Assembly: GCA_964495805.1 (NCBI GenBank)
Contig: CAZBWV010000042.1
Span: 62,001 to 126,000 of the forward strand
Origin: JALXCH01 sp964495805
GTDB lineage: Bacteria > Calditrichota > Calditrichia > RBG-13-44-9
DNA length: 64,000 bases
Direction: 5' to 3'
Shown one piece after another: positions 33,835-41,989 of the stretch. A program made the translations under genes and the position numbers. Within the stretch, counting starts at the first letter, position 1. Each line of letters opens with the position of its first letter. The notes beneath the pieces were generated by a model, which saw nothing but the letters and a program-made list of their open reading frames with translations, made no database searches and was not told the origin of the DNA.

Positions 33835-35535
33835 TTAGCGAATATCCTTCAGACGCAGCTGAAGCTTCACCTGACCGTTCCACCGGTTCTCTTCCACAAC
33901 AAATGCGCAGTCGATCACCCCGTTATTCTCCTGAATTTTGTTCAGGTAGTCGCCCATATTAAAGCCAATGGCATCCATAATCACCCCGTTTTGTTCCACT
34001 TTCAGGCGCAGGTGGTTATTGCCTACGATGCTGGGAGAGCCATACATTTTCAGGTTGCGGCTGACGAAGACTGGGCGCATGTTCATGGGGCCGAACGGAC
34101 CAAGCAGTTTGAGCAGCCGCACGAATCGCTGGTCGAAATCCTTTAGCTCCACTTCACTGTCGATGCGCAGGCTGGGTACCAGGTCTTCGGGCTCCAGCTG
34201 ACTGGCAGCAGCTTGCTTGAAGCATTCCACAAATTCCGGAATGCGGTTCTCGTCAATGGTAAGCCCTGCGGCGTATTTATGCCCGCCGAACCCGGTGAGC
34301 AGGTGGGAACAGGATTTGATAGCTTCGTAGATGTTAAAATTCGCGATGCTCCGGGCGCTTCCTTTACCAATGCCATCCACCACAGAGATCAGGATGGTGG
34401 GGCGATAGAAGCGTTCGACGATGCGAGAGGCCACAATGCCAATGACTCCGGGATGCCAGTCCCGTTTGTACAGGACGAATGCCCGGTCCCGGGTAGGATC
34501 CAATTTCTCTTCCACAATGCTCAGTGCTTCTTTAAAGGTGGTTTCGTCGATGTCCCGCCGTAAGCGATTTTCCTTTTCCAGTTCCTTGGCCAGCAGGCGT
34601 GCTTTTTGCAGCGTTTGAGCTGTGAGCAGTTGTACCGCCCGGCGTGCATCGCCCAGTCGCCCCACCGCATTGATGCGCGGAGCAATGACAAACACAATCA
34701 GGCCCACGCTCATTTCCCGACCGTTTAGCCCGGCGGTTTCTAACAAAGCCTTCACGCCGTAGCGGGGATTGTAGTTAATTTTGTCCAGTCCGTGGCGAAC
34801 CAGAATGCGGTTCTCGTCCACCAGTGGAACAATGTCCGCCGCACTGCCAATGGCTACCAGGTCCAGATACTCATCTAACTCCGCTTCATCTAACTGGAGA
34901 CGTTTGTACAGTCCCTGCAGCAGTTTGAAACCCACTCCCACGCCAGCCAATTCTTTGAACGGGTAGGGGCAGTCTGGCCGTTTGGGGTCCAACACTGCCA
35001 CGGCTGGGGGCAGTTGCTCACCCGGCTGATGGTGGTCGCACACGATGGTGTCCATCCCCAATTCCCGGGCCAGCCGGATTTCCTCCACAGCGGTCACGCC
35101 ACAATCCACGGTTACAATTAGCGACACCCCTTTCTCTGCCGCTTCGCGAATCCCTTTTTCGGATAGACCGTAACCTTCGGTCATGCGGTCCGGGATGTAG
35201 TAGCTAACGCGGGAGCCCACCAGGCGGGAGAGGACCAGGTACATCAGCGAGGCAGCGGAAACTCCATCGACATCATAGTCCCCGTAAATCAGGATGCGTT
35301 CCCCGTTCTCCAGGGCGTGGAACAACCGATCCACCGCTACATCCATGTCCTTCATTAAAAACGGATCGTGGAGGTTCTCCAGGTCGGGACGAAAGAACAC
35401 CCGGGCTTTCTCGAAGGAGTCAATCTGGCGGTTGAGTAAAATCCGGGCCATTACTTCCGGAACCGCCAGCTCACTGGCTATCTTGGCTATGTCCTCTTCA
35501 TCATAATCGCAATCGAATACCCATTTGTACTCCAT
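33835..35535 (-). CDS. recJ: Single-stranded-DNA-specific exonuclease RecJ
   Basis: 566 residues, the normal length. DHH-family motifs are in order: YGDYDVDGVSAA (I), TVDCGVTAVEEI (II), VCDHHQPG (III), and DLVAIGSAADIVPL (IV). The DHHA1 domain follows with SRIVERFYRPTILIS and GFGGHKYAAGL, and the C-terminal part is the OB-like domain. RecJ degrades 5' single-stranded DNA in recombination and repair, using Mn2+ bound by the Asp and His residues. The ATG at 35535 lacks a clear ribosome-binding site. It is first in the recJ-rodZ-thioredoxin unit. Confidence 0.95.
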   Translation of the reverse strand: MEYKWVFDCDYDEEDIAKIASELAVPEVMARILLNRQIDSFEKARVFFRPDLENLHDPFLMKDMDVAVDRLFHALENGERILIYGDYDVDGVSAASLMYLVLSRLVGSRVSYYIPDRMTEGYGLSEKGIREAAEKGVSLIVTVDCGVTAVEEIRLARELGMDTIVCDHHQPGEQLPPAVAVLDPKRPDCPYPFKELAGVGVGFKLLQGLYKRLQLDEAELDEYLDLVAIGSAADIVPLVDENRILVRHGLDKINYNPRYGVKALLETAGLNGREMSVGLIVFVIAPRINAVGRLGDARRAVQLLTAQTLQKARLLAKELEKENRLRRDIDETTFKEALSIVEEKLDPTRDRAFVLYKRDWHPGVIGIVASRIVERFYRPTILISVVDGIGKGSARSIANFNIYEAIKSCSHLLTGFGGHKYAAGLTIDENRIPEFVECFKQAAASQLEPEDLVPSLRIDSEVELKDFDQRFVRLLKLLGPFGPMNMRPVFVSRNLKMYGSPSIVGNNHLRLKVEQNGVIMDAIGFNMGDYLNKIQENNGVIDCAFVVEENRWNGQVKLQLRLKDIR

Positions 35536-35753
35536 TCATACACCTATGTACCTTTTCTATTTTTATAAACATTACTTTCGATGGGGTGATGTGCGGAAAA
35601 TGTTTTTGTTTCATGGCTAAAACGGTGTTTTTCATGATATTTCGAAAGATAGTTTAACACCTGATTGCAGAAATTGCAACTAATTTTTCATATAAAATAA
35701 GGTGACCGGAAAAAGAGGTTGTGAAACAGGTCATTTTTTCTGTGCATAAGCAT

Positions 35754-35782
35754 TTGCTTTTGGTCTGGTGGGCAGCTAAATT
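35754..35782 (+). promoter_or_regulatory. Sigma70-type promoter of the 35815 outer-membrane protein
   Basis: TTGCTT (35754-35759) and TAAATT (35777-35782) with a 17-bp spacer; predicted start near 35789 and AGGAGG before the ATG at 35815. The rest of the gap from 35536 is AT-rich and holds nothing else I recognise. Confidence 0.55.
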
Positions 35783-35814
35783 AAAATCTAATTCAATTTT
35801 CAGGAGGGCTGTTT

Positions 35815-36456
35815 ATGAAAACGATGTGGATGCTGCTTCTTGTAGCAGGGACGTTTGTTGCCCTATGGGCGCGAGCACCTTATACGGAAATCAAAGTCGG
35901 TTACATGGATCCGAAAGCGGCTGAAGCCGGTTACCTGTTTGGCATGAATACCGGTCGTATGATTGATGAGAGTTTAAGCTGGAGCTTCGAAGCCAACTAT
36001 TTTCAAAAGACATATCGCAAGGAAACCACCATCTATCAATCCCGCACCGCCAGTGGCATTACTCCGGAGACCAAGCAGTTAGAAATGGATTTTGTCACGC
36101 GAATTCTCCCTGTTTTTGTGAAGCTGAATTATGAACATCCTCTGGGCGGGCGGGGACCGCTGTACATTCGTGCTTCCGGGGGAATAGGCTGGGAAATGGT
36201 GTGGAACAACGAGAAAAACTATCTGGAAGGGTATGAGCAAAATCGGTTTTACCATGGCTTTGGCTGGCAGGTGAGCGCCGGACTGGGATTCGAAATCAGT
36301 TCCTCAGCCAATTTCTTTGTCGATGCGTTTTACAACGATTCCCGCGCCAAACGCAATCAGTCCACCAGCGAAGCCGGACTCCCCACCTGGGAGGAACTGG
36401 ATATTTCCGGAATGGGTGTCAAAGTGGGGGTGAGTATTGTCGGGTTTGGGTGGTAA
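35815..36456 (+). CDS. Small outer-membrane beta-barrel protein
   Basis: 213 residues. A signal peptide (TMWMLLLVAGTFVALWARA) is followed by amphipathic strands with aromatic girdles (YTEIKVGYMDP, SWSFEANYFQK, LYIRASGGIGWEMVW, HGFGWQVSAGLGFEI), typical of an 8-stranded OmpA/OmpW-like barrel; it ends VSIVGFGW with a terminal Trp. No homologous function can be named. AGGAGG precedes the ATG and a sigma70-type promoter lies at 35754. It is a single-gene unit. Confidence 0.75.
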   Translation: MKTMWMLLLVAGTFVALWARAPYTEIKVGYMDPKAAEAGYLFGMNTGRMIDESLSWSFEANYFQKTYRKETTIYQSRTASGITPETKQLEMDFVTRILPVFVKLNYEHPLGGRGPLYIRASGGIGWEMVWNNEKNYLEGYEQNRFYHGFGWQVSAGLGFEISSSANFFVDAFYNDSRAKRNQSTSEAGLPTWEELDISGMGVKVGVSIVGFGW

Positions 36457-36657
36457 TCCGGTGGAGCCGGAACCACTAAACGCATCATTCAAGGGAATAA
36501 AAACAGAATGGCATTGGGCATCAGGATATGAACGGAATTCGAATTGGATTGAGTAAAATGCTGAAGGCGTTCCAGGGTAAAAATTCTATCGCCGTTCTGA
36601 CTATCCGTAAATTTCATTCATCAACTTCCCCCACCATTATACCCGATGCCATTCCCC
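36457..36657. other. Intergenic stretch before the pyrimidine repeat
   Basis: The gap from 36457 to 36787 is 331 bp. This first part holds no gene, terminator or promoter that I can support. The second part is the 9-bp repeat array listed separately. Confidence 0.35.
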
Positions 36658-36765
36658 CCCTATCCCCTATACCCCTTATATCCCTTATTCCCCTTATTTC
36701 CCCTATATCCCCTACACCCCTTATATCCCCTATTTCCCTTACACCCCCTATCCCCCCTCATCCCC
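36658..36765. repeat. Twelve-unit 9-bp pyrimidine repeat upstream of spoIID
   Basis: Twelve consecutive units of 9 nt fit the consensus YTATAYCCC without any phase slip (for example CTATACCCC, TTATATCCC, CTATTTCCC). On the minus strand this places runs of three or four G every 9 nt, enough to form G-quadruplexes. The array ends 22 bp before the GTG start of the SpoIID gene, so the ribosome-binding site follows immediately. The same unit, more worn, is found upstream of plsX at 7586-7648. Confidence 0.88.
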
Positions 36766-36787
36766 TCACCACGGAGGTTCGGATCGC

Positions 36788-38074
36788 GTGAGAGCACGGC
36801 ACGGTTTATGGATTTTAAGTGGATTATTGCTGTGGTTGGGCTGTGCCCGGCAGATTCGGAAGCCCACCCCGCCACCGGAAGAAACGGTTCCGGCTGTCCC
36901 CATTGTTCGGGTGGCGCTAACCGAAAAAATAGACCAGGGGACACTCTCTTTGAACGGGACCTACCTTCTCCGTAGTGAGGAAGCCACCTATATTTTGAAC
37001 AGCTCGGTAGGCACATTTCGGGTTAAAGTGCTGGGGGATAAGTTCGTACTTGCCAGCCGACGCCGTTATTTTGAATTTTCGCAATTTCAGGCGATAAAAC
37101 TGATTCCGGAGAAAGATTCCTATTTTGTGTGGAACGACCTGCCTTACGATGGTAATATTCTGTTTGTTAAAACAGAGAATGGGGTGGCGGTGGTGAATGA
37201 GCTTCCCATGCCGGAATACTTAAAAGGTGTGGTACCCAACGAAATACCCAGCCATACGCGCGACTTTTTTGCCGCGGTAGAGGCGCAAACGGTGGCGGCG
37301 CGCAGTTATGCCATGTATTATCTCACCCATCCTGTTTCCCCTGCCTATCACCTGTTTGCTGATGTACGCCATCAGGTGTATCTGGGGCGTAAGAATCAAT
37401 CCGATCTGGTGACGCAAGCTATTGCCTCCACTGCCGGACTGGTGCTGGTGGATGCGCAGGGACATCCGGTGCGCAGCGAATTCCACTCCACCTGTGGTGG
37501 GTACCTGGAAACCGAAGGCAATCGTCCGCAGGTGGATGGCCAGTCGGGAACATCGTACTGTGCTGCCTCTCCCTTCTACCGCTGGATGCGCACCCTCTCC
37601 GACCGGGATGTTTTGCGCAATTTACAGCGTCTGGGTCGCATTCAATCCGAGGTTTTCCGCCGTTGGATGGAAAACGGTTTTGAGATGACCGTGCAGGTAC
37701 AGCATCGCACCGCTTCGGGACGGGTAGATCGTCTGCAGATTATCGTGAACGGAAAGAAGTTTTTACTTAAAAACGGTGAAATCCGCCGTGTGCTCACCAC
37801 CGATCCCGGGCATCCTTTGCCAGGTACGCTCTTCTTCCTGAAAAAATCCCGTGCCCGTGCGGACCGGATGTACGTCATTGGTGCCGGATACGGCCACGGA
37901 CGGGGAATGTGCCAGTGGGGAGCAGTGGGACAGGCACTGCAGGGACGCTCTTTTCGGGATATTCTAAAATTCTACTATCCGGATTATCACCTGAAACAAT
38001 TGTATCAGGTAACCGGGCAGAACCGTCGCGCTGTGTCGCTCAAATTTGAAGGTGGGAGGAAAGGCGATGAATAA
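36788..38074 (+). CDS. SpoIID/LytB-type peptidoglycan lytic transglycosylase, lipoprotein
   Basis: 428 residues with lipobox WLGC (Cys at about 19). The SpoIID domain spans about 115-410. Landmarks are YLKGVVPNEIPSHTRDFFAAVEAQTVAARSYA (with the catalytic-type Glu of NEIP), HQVYLG, FHSTCGGYLE and TSYCAASP (His/Cys metal site), and GYGHGRGMCQWGA near the C-terminus. SpoIID enzymes cut glycan strands that have lost stem peptides. Start is a GTG at 36788 with GGAGG 10 nt upstream. Its last codons overlap the start of a gene with two SPOR domains, which bind the same denuded glycans, so the pair forms a functional unit for cell-wall turnover or division. Confidence 0.9.
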   Translation: MRARHGLWILSGLLLWLGCARQIRKPTPPPEETVPAVPIVRVALTEKIDQGTLSLNGTYLLRSEEATYILNSSVGTFRVKVLGDKFVLASRRRYFEFSQFQAIKLIPEKDSYFVWNDLPYDGNILFVKTENGVAVVNELPMPEYLKGVVPNEIPSHTRDFFAAVEAQTVAARSYAMYYLTHPVSPAYHLFADVRHQVYLGRKNQSDLVTQAIASTAGLVLVDAQGHPVRSEFHSTCGGYLETEGNRPQVDGQSGTSYCAASPFYRWMRTLSDRDVLRNLQRLGRIQSEVFRRWMENGFEMTVQVQHRTASGRVDRLQIIVNGKKFLLKNGEIRRVLTTDPGHPLPGTLFFLKKSRARADRMYVIGAGYGHGRGMCQWGAVGQALQGRSFRDILKFYYPDYHLKQLYQVTGQNRRAVSLKFEGGRKGDE

Positions 38075-38816
38075 TTCCCTCTTTCTCCGCACGATGATGA
38101 TTTTTCTGTTAGGTGCCCATCTGCTTGGTGCACAAAACACCGTGCAGGGACGGCTGAAATCGTTCCTGTGGCAGCGCGATTTTCAGGAGTTGATTCGTAC
38201 TTACGGGGAGGAAACCGTGGTGCTCCGGGACGAAGGATTGGTGGCTGAACAAAAACGCCTGCGCAGTTATGTGGAGATTCCCGGCTTTCGGGTGCAGGTA
38301 TTTGCCGGTACCAATGAGCAGGCGGCACGCGCTCAGGCGCACCGTCTCGAAGCGCTGCAACTGGATTCGGTGTACGTGGTTCAGGAAGGAGGATTGTACA
38401 AAGTTCAGGTGGGGAACTTCCGGGAGCGGCGGGAAGCGGAGAAAATGCTGGACCGCCTGCACTTTGCTGGTGTGGATAATGCCTGGATTGTTGCCACTAC
38501 CATCCACTGGCCCAAATCGAAACTGTCTGCTACGGCAGAAACAACCGCTCCTGTTTCGCCAATGCGCGAAATGACGCCCCGGTTCGCCATCCAGATTTTT
38601 GTAACCGGCAGCGCGGACAAAGCCCGGCGCTTGAGCCAGGCTTTCGCTCAGAAAATGGGAATCAAAACCCGGGTACTGGCGCAGAATGGATTCTACAAAG
38701 TGTTGGCGGGAGATTTTACCAGCGAAGCCGAAGCACGCACCGAACTGGAACGCCTCCACGCTTCCGGTTTCCCGGACGCATGGGTCATTCAGTTACCAGC
38801 CAATCCGGAACAATAA
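38067..38816 (+). CDS. Secreted protein with two SPOR domains
   Basis: 249 residues. A signal peptide (MMIFLLGAHLLGAQ) is followed by two SPOR (sporulation-related, glycan-binding) repeats: about 75-150 (GFRVQVFAGTNEQAARAQAHRL, YKVQVGNFRERREAEKML) and about 175-245 (RFAIQIFVTGSADKARRLSQ, YKVLAGDFTSEAEARTEL). SPOR domains recognise peptidoglycan lacking stem peptides. The ATG at 38067 lies within the last codons of spoIID (8-nt overlap) and follows GGGAGG; the two are translationally coupled. Longer starts in frame are possible but lack that site. Confidence 0.88.
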   Translation: MNNSLFLRTMMIFLLGAHLLGAQNTVQGRLKSFLWQRDFQELIRTYGEETVVLRDEGLVAEQKRLRSYVEIPGFRVQVFAGTNEQAARAQAHRLEALQLDSVYVVQEGGLYKVQVGNFRERREAEKMLDRLHFAGVDNAWIVATTIHWPKSKLSATAETTAPVSPMREMTPRFAIQIFVTGSADKARRLSQAFAQKMGIKTRVLAQNGFYKVLAGDFTSEAEARTELERLHASGFPDAWVIQLPANPEQ

Positions 38817-38954
38817 AATATTCCGAACCCACATTTCCTGATTCCTGTTTCCCAAAATAATTTGCCATTCCGGCGGTACCGGATTTTGTTCTTCGAAAAT
38901 GTTAGGATTTTTTTCCGCTGTTGCGTAATATGAAGGGAACGTTCGGGGGAAGCC

Positions 38955-39710
38955 ATGAACGCCATGCTTCGAATGCTCTTGCTCTTCCTTTTATTTTTCC
39001 TGACCTCCTGCGAAAAATATGTGGGGTACAATCTGGATGCCGAGCCATTGCCAGTCACGGTGCGCATTTCCGGCTCCGTGCGGGACTTCTACACCAACCA
39101 ACCACTGGAAGGCGTCAGGGTGCGATTTGGGGATTACCAGACCAGTACCGACCAGAGCGGATTCTATCAGCTGGATTACCCTTACGGCACCGATGAGGAA
39201 CGGAATAAACCGGTGGAATTGCTGGTGATTCTGAAAAAATATTTGCCTTTTCACGAATCGGTTATCCTGCCTCCCATAACCTACATTCGGGACTTTCGTC
39301 TTGTGCGCGGGGCACCCATTATTCAAAAGGTGGTGCTGCCTCCTTTTACCACCAATAGCGGACGGCAAATTTATGTGTGCCAGGCGCAAGTGAAGGATTA
39401 TCAGGGGGTGGTGGATATCCAGCTGGTGGAAGCACTGGTGTATTACCAGTTTCCGGGGAATCCTCATTTGAGCAAATACCGCAAGGAGCTTACTCTGGTT
39501 TATGAACTGAGTGACACCACTGCTTATTACGAAGGCATTTTCCCACCATTCCTTTCCGATGGCTCTACCATTTATCGTCGATACGAAATATATGCGGTGA
39601 ATCGTTCCGGTCTGGCAGACACACTGGTGGCTCTGCGCTCGCCGACTCAGCCGGACACTTTTCTGTTTACACCGGTGCTGGACGACACCATTCCGGAGAT
39701 TGTGCCATGA
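38955..39710 (+). CDS. Lipoprotein with an N-terminal CarboxypepD_reg-like domain
   Basis: 251 residues with lipobox LTSC (Cys at about 19). The domain at about 30-115 shows the Ig-like carboxypeptidase-regulatory pattern (RISGSVRDFYTNQPLEGVRVRF, TSTDQSGFYQLDYP). The rest is strand-rich and unrecognised (YYQFPGNPHLSKYRKELTLVYEL). The stop overlaps the start of the TonB receptor gene by 4 nt (ATGA), so it probably acts with it, in the manner of surface lipoproteins that pair with TonB-dependent receptors. GGGGGAAG precedes the ATG; an alternative ATG lies 9 nt further. Confidence 0.75.
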   Translation: MNAMLRMLLLFLLFFLTSCEKYVGYNLDAEPLPVTVRISGSVRDFYTNQPLEGVRVRFGDYQTSTDQSGFYQLDYPYGTDEERNKPVELLVILKKYLPFHESVILPPITYIRDFRLVRGAPIIQKVVLPPFTTNSGRQIYVCQAQVKDYQGVVDIQLVEALVYYQFPGNPHLSKYRKELTLVYELSDTTAYYEGIFPPFLSDGSTIYRRYEIYAVNRSGLADTLVALRSPTQPDTFLFTPVLDDTIPEIVP

Positions 39711-41875
39711 GAGCAGTTATGGTTGTGGGGATGGTCCTTCTTTTGCCCGGGCTTGTGCTGGCGGGGAATCGAACCGGTCGGGTGGTGGATGCTCAGACCG
39801 GTGCTCCGCTGGTGGGGGCGGATGTCTATTTGCAACATAGCCGGGTGGGAACCACGACCGATTCGCTGGGCTGGTTTCAACTCACGATTACCCGGGAGCA
39901 GTGGCGGGACACGCTGGTGGTACACTTCCTGGGTTACCGGGAACTGCGTCTGCCAGTGGTGGCGTTGGAAAATCAGGCGCTTCTTCGTCTTCAACCGGTT
40001 GCTCTGAAAGCAGGAGAGGGCATTGAGGTGTGGGGGGAGAAGCAGGAATTGGTGCGGCAGGATATCCCTCATGCCCGTAGCACCATCCACTTTGAGGAAA
40101 TTACCGCTTATGGGAGTCAGGAGATCAGCGACGTATTGAAAACGGTTCCCTCCGTGCGAATCACCGGTAACGATCTGGACGGCCGACGCATGGAAATTCG
40201 TGGTAGCAACGCCGATGAAGTCAACGTATATCTGGATGGTATCCTCATCAACAACCTGCGTCTCGACAACGCAGCGGATTTGTCGCTGATCTCTCCGGAA
40301 GACATCGGGCGGCTGGAAGTGCTGAAGGGCGGGAATTACTCCCTGTTAGGTAGCGGAGCGTTTGGTGGGGTGGTGAATGTGGTTACCCGTCGGAGCATGG
40401 AACGCCGGTTCCGGTTGAAAGCAAAGATGGGCAATTTGCACACTCGCATCCTGCTGGGCGAAATAAATTTGCCCGTTTCGCAGCGGATGGTAGTGAATTA
40501 CTTCGGTCAGTATCATCGGTTGTCTCCGGAAGTTGAGTACTTCCCCCTTGAACAGTTTTCGGACAAAACGGAAAACAAACAAATTACCACCGAGCGGCAG
40601 AATCATCATTTGAGTTTGAGCTTTTTCCCCCAAAATGGGCAATGGACTGCCCGGTTGTTAAGCTATTCGTACACTTACCGCAAACCGGGCTGGGAGGATC
40701 GGAATAACAACCTGGTGGGGGCACTCTCCTTTCGGGGAAATTTGCCGGGCATCCGCGATGTGGAAATGATGATTAATCAGTTTACTGTGCGCGACCGGGT
40801 GGATCGGGTGACGGAAGGTACCACTCACTATCTCTCAGACTATCGTGTGAAACGGGTGAATGCCCGTCTGGCTAAAAAGTTTACGGGTTCAAGCTGGGAG
40901 GTGCAAACCCTGACGGAATACTTCCATGAGGAGCTCTCTCAAAACTCCCGCTCCCGTAGCGAAGATCGTGAGGTACCGTTATACCGGGCGGATGTGTACG
41001 ACAACCGGATTGCCGGTGCAGCGGTGTTTTCTGCCACCGATCAACTGTCCAGCCGTCCCGGACTGTCCTGGAAAACCTACCTGGGCATCAGGCTGGATGC
41101 CCTGGCTTCCGGTCAGCAGGACCTGACCCATACCGTAGGTGTTCGCCTGACCTATCGACAAAAAGAGTGGGAGTATGCACCTTATTTTAATTTTGGCAAG
41201 AATGTGAAGTATCCCTCTTTGCTGGAAGCAGCTTATGTGCGGGAACTGGTGGATTTTTCCCGGCGGGATTCCCTGGCCAGAAGACTGGAACCGGAATACA
41301 ACAATTCCACCGATATTGGAGTTCGGGTCAAACAAATACCGGAGCAGGGCGTGTACCGCGAAATGGAGATGTCCCTCAGTGTGTTTACCCGAACGGTGTA
41401 CAACAAATTACTCAAACAACCTTACGGAAACGAACTGGCAAATTTTCAGCTGGGGCGCAATGTGACCCGGGGATTGGAGGCGGCGCTCAGCTGGAAAGAG
41501 CTCTATGAGTATTTCACCGTTCAGCTGGCTTATCTCAAACTAAACGTCTCCGAGCCGTTGCTTTATGCGTACAAACCGGAAGAAAGTTTCAGTGCTCAAC
41601 TGCGTTTTCGTTCATCTGCAGGGTGGTACGGGACGGCAACTGTCTTCTACGAGGGCAACAGTGTGGCCTGGTATTACGACTTAGAGAACCATCTGCGCAC
41701 GAAAACCCTTTCCCCCTTTTACGACATGGATGTGGTGGTAGGCTGGCGCTTTCCTTTAATTGGTATTACGGTGCACATTCAGCTGGCCGGATATAATCTT
41801 CTGGACCATGCCGGTTACCGGTATGATTATCTCAAGAAGCGCTATGTGCAGATTTCGCTGGGAGTGAGGTATTGA
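39707..41875 (+). CDS. TonB-dependent outer-membrane receptor
   Basis: 722 residues. A signal peptide (MVVGMVLLLPGLVLA) is followed by a CarboxypepD_reg domain (about 22-105; NRTGRVVDAQTGAPLVGADVYL, TTTDSLGWFQL), a plug (about 125-225; VLKTVPSVRITGNDL, MEIRGSNADEVNVYLDGI, RLEVLKGGNYSLLGSGAFGGVVNVVTRR) and a beta-barrel ending in RYVQISLGVRY. It is coupled by an ATGA overlap to the lipoprotein gene before it, a SusC/D-like arrangement in outline only: the lipoprotein is not SusD. Ligand unknown. Confidence 0.93.
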   Translation: MRAVMVVGMVLLLPGLVLAGNRTGRVVDAQTGAPLVGADVYLQHSRVGTTTDSLGWFQLTITREQWRDTLVVHFLGYRELRLPVVALENQALLRLQPVALKAGEGIEVWGEKQELVRQDIPHARSTIHFEEITAYGSQEISDVLKTVPSVRITGNDLDGRRMEIRGSNADEVNVYLDGILINNLRLDNAADLSLISPEDIGRLEVLKGGNYSLLGSGAFGGVVNVVTRRSMERRFRLKAKMGNLHTRILLGEINLPVSQRMVVNYFGQYHRLSPEVEYFPLEQFSDKTENKQITTERQNHHLSLSFFPQNGQWTARLLSYSYTYRKPGWEDRNNNLVGALSFRGNLPGIRDVEMMINQFTVRDRVDRVTEGTTHYLSDYRVKRVNARLAKKFTGSSWEVQTLTEYFHEELSQNSRSRSEDREVPLYRADVYDNRIAGAAVFSATDQLSSRPGLSWKTYLGIRLDALASGQQDLTHTVGVRLTYRQKEWEYAPYFNFGKNVKYPSLLEAAYVRELVDFSRRDSLARRLEPEYNNSTDIGVRVKQIPEQGVYREMEMSLSVFTRTVYNKLLKQPYGNELANFQLGRNVTRGLEAALSWKELYEYFTVQLAYLKLNVSEPLLYAYKPEESFSAQLRFRSSAGWYGTATVFYEGNSVAWYYDLENHLRTKTLSPFYDMDVVVGWRFPLIGITVHIQLAGYNLLDHAGYRYDYLKKRYVQISLGVRY

Positions 41876-41899
41876 GAAGCTCAGGAGGGAGCGAAGCGG

Positions 41900-41933
41900 G
41901 GAAATCGGGCAAATTCCATTGCCCGGATTTCCC
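41900..41933. terminator. Hairpin between convergent genes, possible terminator
   Basis: A stem of about 14 bp with one bulged base (around 41900-41913 with 41919-41933) lies between the ends of the TonB receptor (41875) and the FadL-like gene (41990). There is no clear T run on either strand, so intrinsic termination is uncertain; it may block RNA decay or act with Rho. Confidence 0.45.
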
Positions 41934-41989
41934 GTGTGAATTGATGTCTGGTGGTTCTACCCGGTAATTTTTAAACAGCGGGATTCAGC

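Noticed and set aside
36528..36791. A reading frame rich in Pro, Ile, Leu and Ser before spoIID
   Set aside because: It is the translation of the pyrimidine 9-bp repeat and has no initiation signals.
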